From: Colwellia sp. | GTDB taxonomy: Bacteria > Pseudomonadota > Gammaproteobacteria > Enterobacterales > Alteromonadaceae | NCBI GenBank assembly: GCA_013215295.1 | Contig: JABSOZ010000014.1 | Coordinates: 62,001-126,000 of the forward strand | Reading direction: 5' to 3' | Length of the DNA: 64,000 bases | Shown: positions 38,356-46,979 of the stretch, one piece after another | How positions within the stretch are numbered: position 1 is the stretch's first letter | Layout of the letters: every line of letters starts with the position of its first letter | Notes under the pieces: model-generated | Told to the model about the DNA's origin: nothing | What the model saw: only the letters and a program-made list of their open reading frames with translations | Database searches by the model: none | Program-made: the position numbers and the translations under genes

Positions 38356-39891
38356 ATGAAGGTTCTTCAACAACTCGCGTTACTTTTTTTATTGTTTTCT
38401 GTGGCTTTAAATAGCCAAGCTGAAGTTAATGAAAATACCACCATTAACGATATCCATCAACAAATGCAAAGTAAACAATTAACCAGCGAACAATTAGTGC
38501 AATTCTATTTACAGCGTATTGCCGAGTTTGATGATAAAGGCATGACGTTAAATTCAGTTGTTCAGCTAAATAAAAATGCATTGAAGCAAGCAAAAGCACT
38601 TGACCGGTATTTTCTTACACATGGTTTAAAAGGCAGTTTGCATGGTATCCCCATTCTTTTAAAAGATAATATCGACACCATTGACGGTATGGCAAATACA
38701 GCCGGTTCAGTAGCGTTAGCAAACAACTTTCCAGATGATGATGCTTTTTTGGTTAAGCAACTAAAAGAGGCTGGCGCTATTATTTTAGGGAAAACAAACT
38801 TAAGTGAATGGGCAAATTTTCGTTCAACAGCTTCATCAAGTGGTTGGAGCGGTTTATATGGTCAAAGTAAAAATCCTTACGATATTACCACAAGTCCTTG
38901 TGGCTCTAGTTCTGGCTCAGGAATTGCGGCATCAGCAAATTTTGCTACCTTGACTATAGGTACTGAAACTGATGGTTCTGTGACTTGTCCTGCTGCCATC
39001 AACGGTGTTGTCGGCATTAAGCCGACACTAGGTACGGTAAGTCGTGACGGGATTATCCCTATTGCCCACAGTCAAGACACGGCTGGTCCAATGGCTAGGA
39101 ATGTTACGGATGCGGTTATTCTTTTATCGGCAATGGTAAAAGCAGACAAAAATGACCATGACTTCGTATCTTCAAATATTAAGTATTTATCGCACCTAAA
39201 ACTTGATGGTGTAAAAGGTAAGCGTATTGGTATTGCTCGCAACCTAATGGGGTACCATAAAGGGGGGGATAACGTTTTCAGCCAAGCAGTACGAGACCTT
39301 AAAGAGCTGGGAGCAGTAATCGTTGAGGATGTTAATTTTGAAAACAAAGACCAATGGGGTGATGCTGAATTTGAAATATTACTTTATGAATTTAAAGATG
39401 AGCTTAATAAATATCTCTCGAAAACGGCTGATGGCATACCCAAATCACTGAACGAAATGATTGAATTCAACAAAAGAAATGCAGATGTTGAAATGAAATA
39501 TTTTGGGCAAGAGATATTTTTGATGGCACAAGCTAAGGGCAGTATTACCGATAAAATTTACCTTGAAGCACTTGCTAAAGCGAAACGATTGACGCAAGAA
39601 GAAGGTATTGATGCGTTACTTGAAAAACATAAATTAGATTTAATTATTGCGCCAACAACAGGCCCCGCATGGAAAACAGATTGGGTGAATGGTGACCATT
39701 ACTTAGGATCAGCATCATCTGCTGCTGCTATTTCTGGTTATCCTCATATTACGGTACCCATGGGGTATGTTCATGGGTTACCTGTTGGTTTATCGCTGTT
39801 TTCTGGCAAGTTACAAGAAGGTGTTTTAATTGAGGCTGCTTTTGGTTATGAACAAGCGACTAAACATCGAGTTGCACCCAAATTGTACTAG
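38356..39891 (+). CDS. Secreted amidase (amidase signature family)
   Basis: I chose the ATG at 38356, preceded by TTTAGGAA, because it starts a clean signal peptide (VLQQLALLFLLFSVALNSQA); a GTG at 38329 is an unlikely alternative. The product has 511 residues. The amidase catalytic triad is visible: Lys in ILLKDNIDT, the cis-Ser in GSSSGSGIAAS, and the nucleophile Ser in TETDGSVTCPA. It resembles periplasmic or secreted amidases related to GatA. Its substrate is unknown. It is not clearly part of the starch region, since a terminator separates them. Confidence 0.92.
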   Translation: MKVLQQLALLFLLFSVALNSQAEVNENTTINDIHQQMQSKQLTSEQLVQFYLQRIAEFDDKGMTLNSVVQLNKNALKQAKALDRYFLTHGLKGSLHGIPILLKDNIDTIDGMANTAGSVALANNFPDDDAFLVKQLKEAGAIILGKTNLSEWANFRSTASSSGWSGLYGQSKNPYDITTSPCGSSSGSGIAASANFATLTIGTETDGSVTCPAAINGVVGIKPTLGTVSRDGIIPIAHSQDTAGPMARNVTDAVILLSAMVKADKNDHDFVSSNIKYLSHLKLDGVKGKRIGIARNLMGYHKGGDNVFSQAVRDLKELGAVIVEDVNFENKDQWGDAEFEILLYEFKDELNKYLSKTADGIPKSLNEMIEFNKRNADVEMKYFGQEIFLMAQAKGSITDKIYLEALAKAKRLTQEEGIDALLEKHKLDLIIAPTTGPAWKTDWVNGDHYLGSASSAAAISGYPHITVPMGYVHGLPVGLSLFSGKLQEGVLIEAAFGYEQATKHRVAPKLY

Positions 39892-39997
39892 TTATAACTC
39901 GCTAAATTTATTGGGATCAGTTGAATTAAATCATATGAAAGCACGGTCTTTAAAATCTTAGTGCCTCATTATATTTAAACAAGAGTAAAAAATTCAG

Positions 39998-40585
39998 ATG
40001 AACCATGTAACAAAATCAATATGCGTAACAGCAGTTATTGCAATATTACTATCACTGACATTCTTTAGTATTGCTTCGGTTGCAAAGTCGGTTTCAATTG
40101 ATGTTGGTCCAACGTTAGGAGATAAAGCACCTTCGTTAACGGTGATAGATAAAAATAAAGCAACAGTGAGTATTGATGACTTAACCGCAGAAAACGGTTT
40201 GATTATATTGTTTTTTCGTTCTGCTGACTGGTGTCCATTTTGTAAAAAACATTTAATAGAATTGCAGGGAGTTGCCGATAAATTTAAAGCACTCGGTTAT
40301 GGTGTGGCAGCAATATCTTATGACGATACCGAAGTGCTGAAAAGTTTCACCCTAAAGCATAGCCTTACTTATCCATTGTTATCAGACCAATCGGCAGCAA
40401 CGGTAAAAGCTTACGCAGTGCTTAACAAAGATTCTAAAATGGGTGATGACAACTACGGTATACCTTATCCTGGCGTTGTAATTATCAACCCTGCAGGAAA
40501 AGTTGTTCACAAATACTTCTTTAAAGGCTACCGTAAACGTGTAATGTTTGTTGAGTTATATGAGCAGTTAAGCGCAGTTAAATAA
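39998..40585 (+). CDS. Exported AhpC/TSA-type redoxin (peroxiredoxin-like)
   Basis: The N-terminus of this 195-residue protein is a signal sequence or membrane anchor (VTAVIAILLSLTFFSIASVAKS). The thioredoxin fold starts with LGDKAPSLTVIDKNKA. The redox site is FFRSADWCPFCKKHLIELQ, with a Cys-x2-Cys pair. This fits the AhpC/TSA redoxin group that attacks peroxides or disulfides in the periplasm. It follows the amidase by 106 bp. Confidence 0.88.
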   Translation: MNHVTKSICVTAVIAILLSLTFFSIASVAKSVSIDVGPTLGDKAPSLTVIDKNKATVSIDDLTAENGLIILFFRSADWCPFCKKHLIELQGVADKFKALGYGVAAISYDDTEVLKSFTLKHSLTYPLLSDQSAATVKAYAVLNKDSKMGDDNYGIPYPGVVIINPAGKVVHKYFFKGYRKRVMFVELYEQLSAVK

Positions 40586-40988
40586 GTTAAATGGCTAAAT
40601 GGTTTTGACCTAAGACCATTATTTGCGTTTTAAAGAAAACATTGAATAATCGATGTTTTCTGTAAATTAATGGTGATTTGATATAACTTGACGAATTAGT
40701 CAGGATATTTCAATAAAAGAGTTTACTTTCGTATTTTACCTGTATATAGTTGTTTGGTTATTTATTCTCCTCTCGTTTATTTAACCGGTTGTCTTTTGAG
40801 ATAATCAATGTTTTGTCTTTCCCTTTCACAGTCAGTCATCACTCAAATTATTAAGCCAAAATTGTTGTCTGAGTTTATCAAGATTATTTTATCCTCTTGA
40901 TAAGATATTTATAAATATCTAAACGTTTTCACACAGTAATATGGCTTTTATTATTCATGCGCTCAAGCGCAAATTAAAGAGTTTTATT
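40586..40988. other. 403-bp intergenic region
   Basis: No gene is supported. It contains a hairpin at 40634-40661 after the redoxin gene. The rest is AT-rich with no recognised element. Confidence 0.55.
40634..40661 (+). terminator. Possible terminator after the redoxin gene
   Basis: AGAAAACAT (40634-40642) pairs perfectly with ATGTTTTCT (40653-40661) around a 10-nt loop. It lies 49 bp past the stop; only a weak T tract follows. Confidence 0.45.
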
Positions 40989-41156
40989 ATGTCTTATACA
41001 TATAAAGGAACGGTTTATTCAATTAAATCACCGATCAATTCCATTTCAGTTAACAAACACAATGTTGTTGTTAACGACCAAAATGGTTCAAAGTTAATCA
41101 AATTTAACAATGTAACCGATTCTAAATGTTTTTTAGAGTGGGTATATCAAGTTTAA
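40989..41156 (+). CDS. Hypothetical 55-residue protein
   Basis: I chose the ATG at 40989 because AAGAG lies 9 bases upstream; an upstream ATG at 40941 adds residues that look non-coding. The product (MSYTYKGTVYSIKSPINSIS...) is probably a small beta-rich cytoplasmic protein ending in CFLEWVYQV. No family is recognised. An imperfect hairpin (41174-41202) follows the stop, which mildly supports a real gene. Confidence 0.45.
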   Translation: MSYTYKGTVYSIKSPINSISVNKHNVVVNDQNGSKLIKFNNVTDSKCFLEWVYQV

Positions 41157-41527
41157 TTAGTAGCAACGCTAGCCCCTCAACTAAGTAAATATTAGCTGAG
41201 GGAATGTTTTCAAAAGGTATTTCTTATGCCTATACACATCAGTTAAGTCTATTTTCATTTTACTTAACGAGCAACCCATTTACACAGCTTCATCATTCAT
41301 CATTCATCATATATCCACTCGTTGCAATTCGTTCTTTGTTTGTGCCACACGAATCGCTAAAAATGGCTTGCCTCGTTTTAGTCATGAAGTTCGATACCAA
41401 CTGAAAATAACCACACATTCCAATCCAATAATTATTCAGCAATTCTGAACCTGATTTTAGAAACCTATAAGCAAGTTGATAAATCAGGCATAATGTTTAC
41501 TATCAAATATACTCATTGCGACGTCAT
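41157..41527. other. 371-bp intergenic region
   Basis: No gene is supported. It holds an imperfect hairpin (CCCTCAACTA at 41174-41183 with TAGCTGAGGG at 41193-41202) and three tandem TTCATCA heptamers at 41289-41309. Nothing else was recognised. Confidence 0.5.
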
Positions 41528-42082
41528 ATGAATTATCCAAAAGTTATAGCAATTAGTGGAGCATCTGGTTCAGGAAAAACCACCATAATTAAACAATTAG
41601 CGAAAGACTTTAATTGTCCATTTTTGCTGTTTGATGACCATACAAGTAAAGATACTTACCCTCAAAACATGAAGGTTTGGTTTGAAAATGGTGCTGATGT
41701 ATCTCTCATAAAAACACCTGATTTTGTAATTTCTTTAACGGCATTAATTTCAAGCAGTACCCGTCGTTATATTTTTATCGAAGAGCCGTTTGGCAAAGAG
41801 CGTGATTCTATGTCTGCTTTAATCGATTATGTGGTGTTGTTGGACCAACCATTGGAGCTTTGCTTAACGCGTATTATCAAAAGGCATGTTGATAAACCGC
41901 AGTCGAATTCATTAAATCATATCGCTAGTTTTTTAGATAAATATGAGGAATATTTGAGAGATATTTATATATTAGCGGTTGAACAAGTGAAAAATAATAG
42001 TGACTTAATCGTTGATGAGGTGCTTTCAATTAAAGAGACCACATGGAATATTAGTCAATGGTTAAAACTCACAAATAAATAG
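41528..42082 (+). CDS. P-loop kinase-like ATPase
   Basis: I chose the ATG at 41528; a TTG at 41516 is in frame but adds only four residues. The product has 184 residues. A Walker A motif (GASGSGKTTI, residues about 10-19) is followed by FLLFDDHTS, with the acid pair typical of nucleoside or uridine kinases. FIEEPFGKERD comes in the middle and LTRIIKRHV resembles a lid with arginines. It probably phosphorylates a small molecule, but no substrate can be named. A ClbS/DfsB gene follows by 54 bp. Confidence 0.75.
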   Translation: MNYPKVIAISGASGSGKTTIIKQLAKDFNCPFLLFDDHTSKDTYPQNMKVWFENGADVSLIKTPDFVISLTALISSSTRRYIFIEEPFGKERDSMSALIDYVVLLDQPLELCLTRIIKRHVDKPQSNSLNHIASFLDKYEEYLRDIYILAVEQVKNNSDLIVDEVLSIKETTWNISQWLKLTNK

Positions 42083-42136
42083 TTTCATCAATTTATCTGA
42101 AATAGTTCAAATGTTATTAAGTGAAAGGAGCCTTAA

Positions 42137-42652
42137 ATGTCTTTAGTACCTAAAAATAAAACCGAGTTACAAAAAGCAATCACGGTGGCCTTTGATAAAA
42201 TATTAGTCGATTACTCAACGATCCCTATTGAATTTTCACGTGAAATAGGTGTGGTAGGAAATATTAAAGGTACAGAAATCAGTGTGAGTGATACGCTTGC
42301 TTACCTTATTGGTTGGGGGAAACTCGTGCTTAAATGGTATGTCTTAAAATCCAATAATCAAGCTGTTGATTTTCCTGAAACGGGTTATAAGTGGAATGAA
42401 CTGGGTAAATTAGCGCAATGCTTTCATTTGCAATATCACGATTGGCCATACGTTAAGCTGATTGATGAATTTACATTAACCATAGGTAATATTTTGGTCT
42501 TAGTTGAGTCTTTAGATAATCAAAAACTTTATGGCGAAGATTGGTTTGAGAAATACACCTTAGGGAAAATGATTCAATTTAATACCTCTTCACCTATGAT
42601 GAATATGCGCACTAAAATACGGAAGTTTAAAAAGTTAAACGGTATTAAATAA
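42137..42652 (+). CDS. ClbS/DfsB family four-helix bundle protein
   Basis: This 171-residue protein is preceded by AAAGGAG. It has the family layout (formerly DUF1706): an early helix (NKTELQKAITVAFDKI), SVSDTLAYLIGWGKLVLKWY as the central motif, and a helix with FPETGYKWNELGKLAQCFH. ClbS in colibactin-producing E. coli protects DNA by opening a cyclopropane in the toxin. Most family members have unknown roles and no colibactin-like cluster is seen here. Length is normal for the family. Confidence 0.87.
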   Translation: MSLVPKNKTELQKAITVAFDKILVDYSTIPIEFSREIGVVGNIKGTEISVSDTLAYLIGWGKLVLKWYVLKSNNQAVDFPETGYKWNELGKLAQCFHLQYHDWPYVKLIDEFTLTIGNILVLVESLDNQKLYGEDWFEKYTLGKMIQFNTSSPMMNMRTKIRKFKKLNGIK

Positions 42653-42688
42653 AGCGCTTATGTGTTTTTCGGTGTATATTTTGTAATA

Positions 42689-42727
42689 TTTAATAAGATC
42701 AGTAGAAATATATCTGACCTTATTAAA
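42689..42727 (-). terminator. Possible terminator between convergent ClbS and DUF3297 genes
   Basis: Arms at 42689-42702 and 42714-42727 form a 14-bp stem around an 11-nt loop. One pair is mismatched on the plus strand but becomes G-U in minus-strand RNA, so it favours termination of the DUF3297 gene. Confidence 0.45.
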
Positions 42728-42737
42728 ATATGTCATT

Positions 42738-42769
42738 GATACGCTTTAAAGGTGATACGCTTTAAAGGT
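42738..42769. repeat. Tandem 16-bp duplication across the DUF3297 stop codon
   Basis: GATACGCTTTAAAGGT occurs at 42738-42753 and again at 42754-42769, followed by a partial third copy (ATACGCTT). The second copy contains the DUF3297 stop codon, so its last codons are duplicated downstream. Confidence 0.9.
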
Positions 42770-43016
42770 AATACGCTTCAACAGTACCTTTTTTCGTCAT
42801 TAAAAGTGGTTGTCCACGGCGATCTAAGGCTTTATGCATTGGAACTTTTACCCAACCTTCACTGATGCAATATTCTTCAACATCTGTGCGTTCTTTGCCG
42901 TTGAGACGAATACCAATGTTATGTTCGAAAATAGCTTCTACATGATGTGGGCTGCGTGGGTTACCCGAAAGGCGATCTGGTAGTTCTGGCTTTGATGTAG
43001 TGTCGTTCATGTTCAT
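42762..43016 (-). CDS. DUF3297 family protein
   Basis: This 84-residue cytoplasmic protein matches the DUF3297 pattern: PELPDRLSGNPRSPHHVEAI, then IGIRLNGKERTDVEEYCISE and WVKVPMHKALDRRGQPL. The family is small, conserved and functionally unknown. The initiator could also be the second ATG at 43010. Its 3' end carries a 16-bp tandem duplication. Confidence 0.88.
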   Translation of the reverse strand: MNMNDTTSKPELPDRLSGNPRSPHHVEAIFEHNIGIRLNGKERTDVEEYCISEGWVKVPMHKALDRRGQPLLMTKKGTVEAYYL

Positions 43017-43138
43017 GACCTGTAGTAAATAAATATTGCGCTATTGTAGGCAATATAGACACCTCCCTCAATAACTATAATAATAAATGTTCTTCCTCAG
43101 TATTGGGATAGTGGTAAATTCTTAACTGACCAATCAAC

Positions 43139-44395
43139 TTAGCAGCGTATTTTAGGTATGTCTCGCCAATTACTGGTGTACTGAGGGCTTAAAAAATGGC
43201 GTTTCATTTCCCATGAATCTGATTTCCCTTCAGCGGCTAATGTTAATGTGCCTTGTCCATAGCGGTTATTAATAGTATCAAGGCAATTCATTAAGATAGG
43301 ATTGGAATTGTCGGGTAAAAATAAGTCGGGTTGCTGGTAACGCCTACTTTCTAATGCTATGGCACCGACACCACATCGGTAAAAACGTACACCTTGAATA
43401 AAAATATCAGCAAGTACTAGGCTCACTGCTTTAGCAATATCGCAGCTATTATCTGTTGCAACAGGAAACTTATACACCATTGCTTGTTTGTAATAATTAT
43501 CATCATGAGGTGAGCTTGACGCAAATATCAGCAGCTTTTTGATGAGTGAAGACTGTCGCCTCACTTTTTTAGCAACAATCGCACTATGTGTGGTTAAAGC
43601 TGCATGTAAAGAATGAATATCAACTATACGTTGTCCAAAACTACGGGTAGAGAATATTTCATGCTTAGGCGCTTTGACATCATCCCAGGTTAAACAACTC
43701 ACACCATTGAGTTCATTAACGGTACGTTCAGTTATCACACTAAACTGTTTACGCATAACTTTAGGGCACTGCATGGATAATTCATGAGCGGTATTAATAT
43801 TTTGCTGTTTTAGTCGTTGAGAAATTTTAGCGCCTATCCCCCAAACTTCATTCACGTCCATTTTTTCTAATATCTCTTGAGCACTTTGCGCATTATCAAT
43901 AATCGCAACACCATTGTAACCTGTAAGTTTTTTTGCAGCGTGGTTAGCTGCTTTCGCTAAGGTAGAGGTTGTGCCAAAACCTACGCCAACCGGTAAACGA
44001 GTTTCTTTCCAAATAGCACGTCTAATTTCGTGTCCGTATTGATGCCAGTCTTTAATAACGCCACTATAATTTTTAAACTGTAAAAATGATTCGTCAATCG
44101 AGTAAATATATTGGTTGTCACAATACCTTGCGATAACGTTCATCATTCTTTCACTTAAGTCGGCGTACAACTCATAGTTGGAAGAGCGAACCACTACGCC
44201 ATGTTTCTGTAATAATGCCTTTATTTGAAAGTAGGGCTTAAATTTGGGAATACCGAGTCTTCGAGCAATCGGGCAAACCGCACAAATGCAGCCGTCGTTA
44301 TTGGTTAAAACAACGACAGGTTTATTTCTAATACTTGGGTCGAATACCTTTTCAGCACTGGCATAAAAAGATACCGCATCAACTAGTGCATACAT
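43139..44395 (-). CDS. umuC: DNA polymerase V catalytic subunit UmuC
   Basis: This 418-residue Y-family polymerase has the catalytic motifs YALVDAVSFYASAEKVFDP at the N-terminus and YSIDESFLQF near residue 100. A helix-hairpin-helix-like thumb follows (VWGIGAKISQRLKQQNINT), then the little finger domain. The C-terminal part (YRCGVGAIALESRRYQQPDL) matches UmuC. Its start overlaps the umuD stop by 13 bp, so translation is coupled. It performs error-prone lesion bypass with UmuD' under SOS control. Confidence 0.96.
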   Translation of the reverse strand: MYALVDAVSFYASAEKVFDPSIRNKPVVVLTNNDGCICAVCPIARRLGIPKFKPYFQIKALLQKHGVVVRSSNYELYADLSERMMNVIARYCDNQYIYSIDESFLQFKNYSGVIKDWHQYGHEIRRAIWKETRLPVGVGFGTTSTLAKAANHAAKKLTGYNGVAIIDNAQSAQEILEKMDVNEVWGIGAKISQRLKQQNINTAHELSMQCPKVMRKQFSVITERTVNELNGVSCLTWDDVKAPKHEIFSTRSFGQRIVDIHSLHAALTTHSAIVAKKVRRQSSLIKKLLIFASSSPHDDNYYKQAMVYKFPVATDNSCDIAKAVSLVLADIFIQGVRFYRCGVGAIALESRRYQQPDLFLPDNSNPILMNCLDTINNRYGQGTLTLAAEGKSDSWEMKRHFLSPQYTSNWRDIPKIRC

Positions 44396-44796
44396 GCGGT
44401 TAATTCAGGTGCTTGATGGTGAAGTCGAATTGACCGAGTGACGATGCCCTCTAATTGAAAGTCATCTTCGGGTTTAATGCTAACAGGTGCAAAATCTTTA
44501 GACGCTGATAACAGCCGAGCTTGTTTTTTATCTATCAACTTACACACAAAGCAACCGTTGTAATTTGCCACGATTACATCACCATTTCTGGCCGTTAGCG
44601 ATCTATCAACAATCAGTAAGTCACCATCAAAAATACCAACCCCTTGCATAGACTCTCCTGATGCTTGTCCAATAAATGTTGCATTGGGGTGCCTAACAAG
44701 CAGTTTATCTAACGATAAGCCCAGTTCTTTATATTCGGCAGCGGGTGATTCAAATCCTGAAATACCTGCCTCAATGTAAATAGGAATAACTTTCAT
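44383..44796 (-). CDS. umuD: UmuD, autoproteolytic subunit of DNA polymerase V
   Basis: This 137-residue S24 peptidase has the catalytic Ser in ASGESMQGVG and Lys in GCFVCKLI. The N-terminal arm is short. The position equivalent to the usual Cys-Gly cleavage bond before FxSPAA is Ser13-Gly14 here, with an Ala-Gly three residues earlier (EAGISGFESPAAEY). An SOS box lies 15 bp upstream of the ATG. After RecA-stimulated self-cleavage it forms UmuD'2C with the overlapping umuC product. Confidence 0.95.
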   Translation of the reverse strand: MKVIPIYIEAGISGFESPAAEYKELGLSLDKLLVRHPNATFIGQASGESMQGVGIFDGDLLIVDRSLTARNGDVIVANYNGCFVCKLIDKKQARLLSASKDFAPVSIKPEDDFQLEGIVTRSIRLHHQAPELTACMH

Positions 44797-44801
44797 TACT
44801 T

Positions 44802-44837
44802 AAAACCTATACTGTACAAAAACACAGTATAGGTTTT
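44802..44837. promoter_or_regulatory. LexA-binding SOS box within an extended dyad
   Basis: CTGT-N8-ACAG (CTGTACAAAAACACAG, 44812-44827) matches the gammaproteobacterial SOS consensus. The symmetry extends: AAAACCTATACTGT (44802-44815) is the exact inverse of ACAGTATAGGTTTT (44824-44837), 14 bp per arm with an 8-nt spacer. It lies just before umuD and 110 bp before the divergent exonuclease gene. Confidence 0.93.
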
Positions 44838-44947
44838 AAATTGAATTTTTAAAAGGATAATTTAGAGATATTAGTAATAATGATTACTTTCATTTTGAAA
44901 TAGAGCCGTTAAAATCAGCCTAGTTATAATTTACAGGGTTAACTTAC

Positions 44948-45562
44948 ATGCATGAGAATGCGAACTCGTTAGTGGTACTTGATTTTGAAACCACAGGATT
45001 GTCACCAGCCCAAGGTGATAGAGCAATAGAAATAGGCGCGGTCAGAATTGAAAATGGCCAAGTTACCGATAAATTTCAAGCATTGATGAACCCAGGTTTT
45101 CGTATCAGTAGTTTTATTGAACAATATACGGGGATCACTAATCAGATGCTTGCTAAGGCAGACTCTTGTGATGAAGTCATGGATCAATTTGCCAACTTTA
45201 TTGGCGACGATAACCTGCTTGCTCACAATGCATCATTCGATAAAAAATTTCTTGATGCAGAACTTAGTCGCATTGGTCGAGAATACTCAGGGCAATTTAT
45301 TTGCTCGTTACTGGTCTCGCGCAGAATTAACCTAGATGCACCTAATCATAAATTAGGTACACTCATTCGCTATAAAAATATTCCATCAGACGGAGCATTT
45401 CACCGGGCATTGTTTGATGCCGAGATGACGGCAAAATTATGGTTAGCAATGCTTAATGATATGGAAGAAACCATTGACCATAAGTTTGTATCTTTTGAAT
45501 TAATACAAAAGTTATCAAAAACAACAAAAAGCAATGTCAGTAAGCTTTTAGCTAAGTGGTAA
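44948..45562 (+). CDS. DnaQ-like 3'-5' exonuclease
   Basis: This 204-residue DEDDh exonuclease has Exo [21 protein letters not shown] (Asp and Glu ligands), Exo [19 protein letters not shown] (Asp), and Exo III with [15 protein letters not shown] (His and Asp). This is the proofreading fold of DNA polymerase III epsilon or PolC. The extra C-terminal 40 residues are not recognised. It is divergent from umuDC with a 151-bp intergenic region containing one SOS box, so shared damage control is possible. Confidence 0.92.
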   Translation: MHENANSLVVLDFETTGLSPAQGDRAIEIGAVRIENGQVTDKFQALMNPGFRISSFIEQYTGITNQMLAKADSCDEVMDQFANFIGDDNLLAHNASFDKKFLDAELSRIGREYSGQFICSLLVSRRINLDAPNHKLGTLIRYKNIPSDGAFHRALFDAEMTAKLWLAMLNDMEETIDHKFVSFELIQKLSKTTKSNVSKLLAKW

Positions 45563-45589
45563 TGTGTTTGCATTCATATTTTTAGTTTG

Positions 45590-46792
45590 TTATTTGTCGA
45601 CACGTTTTATGAGAGGAATTTCTCTTAAATATTTTAGAGCGGTTTCCTGACCATATCTATCATCACCTTCGGCTAAATTAAACGTTAAGCCACTTATTTT
45701 AGAGCTATCATTTTTCACAAATGTGATGGTTCTCATTGGCGAGCTCCATCCAAATTCAAAGGTGTCTGGCGAGTTCATTGTTAATAAGTAATAAAAAGCG
45801 CCTTCGCTCTTAGCAAATAAGTTTCCATCTTCTAAAAAAACGTCAATGATCTGATTATTGGGTAAGTTATATTGCCCAGTGTACTTCACCAATAACTCGT
45901 TATTATTTTTTTTATTTGCTAATTTTATGCCGTATAACGCGGCTCTTACATTATGAGAAAGATCTTTTCCGTATTCAGGGTAACGCTCATAGTTCACTTT
46001 GAATAATTCGTTGATTTCACTGTCGATACTCATATCGGCGACCGACATATTTTGTTCGTGTAAAATCTTTACCCGTGAAACAAATGTTTTCCTCAGTTCT
46101 ATTTCTTTTAAAATTTGATTTTGTTTAACATATACACTGGAACTTGTGTTGCCAGGTATAAACTTTGTCTTTAAATCAGCAAGTTTTAATGCAGATCTTA
46201 GTCCCTTAATATGACCTTGATAACCGAAAGGTCCCGGTGTTGTCATCCACTGGTCTCGGTAGCTGTCAGACATAAACATAATGTTTGCTTTTTCAAAAAA
46301 TATATTGATATGACCCATTGAATGACCATGGCTTCTATAGGCTATTATTTTGTCTGTGCCAATATCGAGTGTTAACTTTTCATCAAACAAAAGTTGTGTA
46401 CTTGTATTAGCGAAGTATTGAATGTTTTTATGCGCAACTATTGTTGCTCCCTGTTTTTTAAGGGCCATATTGGCTTCAGTATTATGGAAATCCCAATTAC
46501 TATTAAATACATACTGAATGGGTTTATTTGAAATCTTTTTTATTTCAGCAAGTAGTGCTTCCAGCTCGCCTTCAAACATAACATTAACCAATGTTATTCC
46601 GTCATCTCCAACAACTACGCCAATATTATTTCTGAATTTACCGACATCATCCCAATTTCTTGTAATAACATAAGCATGTTCAGACAGTTTGCTTGTCTGA
46701 TAAATAATGCTATTTTGCTCTGCTTGAACGGTATTAAAAACGCTTACCAGTGTAAAAAATGAAATAATAAAAATGAGCTTCTGCAATGTCAT
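45590..46792 (-). CDS. Exported MBL-fold protein with degenerate metal site
   Basis: This 400-residue protein has a signal peptide (FIISFFTLVSVFNTVQA). The metallo-beta-lactamase fold is clear (GDDGITLVNVMFEGELEALL, HGHSMGHINIFFEK). However, the canonical His-x-His-x-Asp-His motif is replaced by NWDFHN, and the last His (PGH in the neighbour) is PGN. The His of GH and the Asp of MSDS remain. It is a paralogue of the upstream canonical protein at 46980. It may be a non-enzymatic binding partner, or it may use an altered metal site. An AAGGA site precedes the ATG. Confidence 0.85.
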   Translation of the reverse strand: MTLQKLIFIISFFTLVSVFNTVQAEQNSIIYQTSKLSEHAYVITRNWDDVGKFRNNIGVVVGDDGITLVNVMFEGELEALLAEIKKISNKPIQYVFNSNWDFHNTEANMALKKQGATIVAHKNIQYFANTSTQLLFDEKLTLDIGTDKIIAYRSHGHSMGHINIFFEKANIMFMSDSYRDQWMTTPGPFGYQGHIKGLRSALKLADLKTKFIPGNTSSSVYVKQNQILKEIELRKTFVSRVKILHEQNMSVADMSIDSEINELFKVNYERYPEYGKDLSHNVRAALYGIKLANKKNNNELLVKYTGQYNLPNNQIIDVFLEDGNLFAKSEGAFYYLLTMNSPDTFEFGWSSPMRTITFVKNDSSKISGLTFNLAEGDDRYGQETALKYLREIPLIKRVDK

Positions 46793-46979
46793 GTTAGTTC
46801 CTTTGTTTAACTTTATTAGCTTTCCTGCAATATCAAGCGCAAAATAATCTCAGGGCTATTGATATATACAGCAATGTTGAAAACTGTGTAGATGTTTAAT
46901 TTGACGCAGCCAATTAATTGTTGTTAGCGCCATGTCTTGCAATCATTTTTTAGGTTATTTAGTGGGGAAACCGAACCCT

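Noticed and set aside
41289-41309. Three tandem TTCATCA heptamers
   Set aside because: Short, outside any gene or promoter that I can support; noted only in the gap description.
41204-41404. 66-residue plus-strand reading frame
   Set aside because: It is in an AT-rich spacer over a short repeat and has no ribosome-binding site or family match.
42137-42652. Colibactin-type toxin system suggested by the ClbS/DfsB protein
   Set aside because: No polyketide or peptide synthase genes are nearby; the family is widespread without colibactin.
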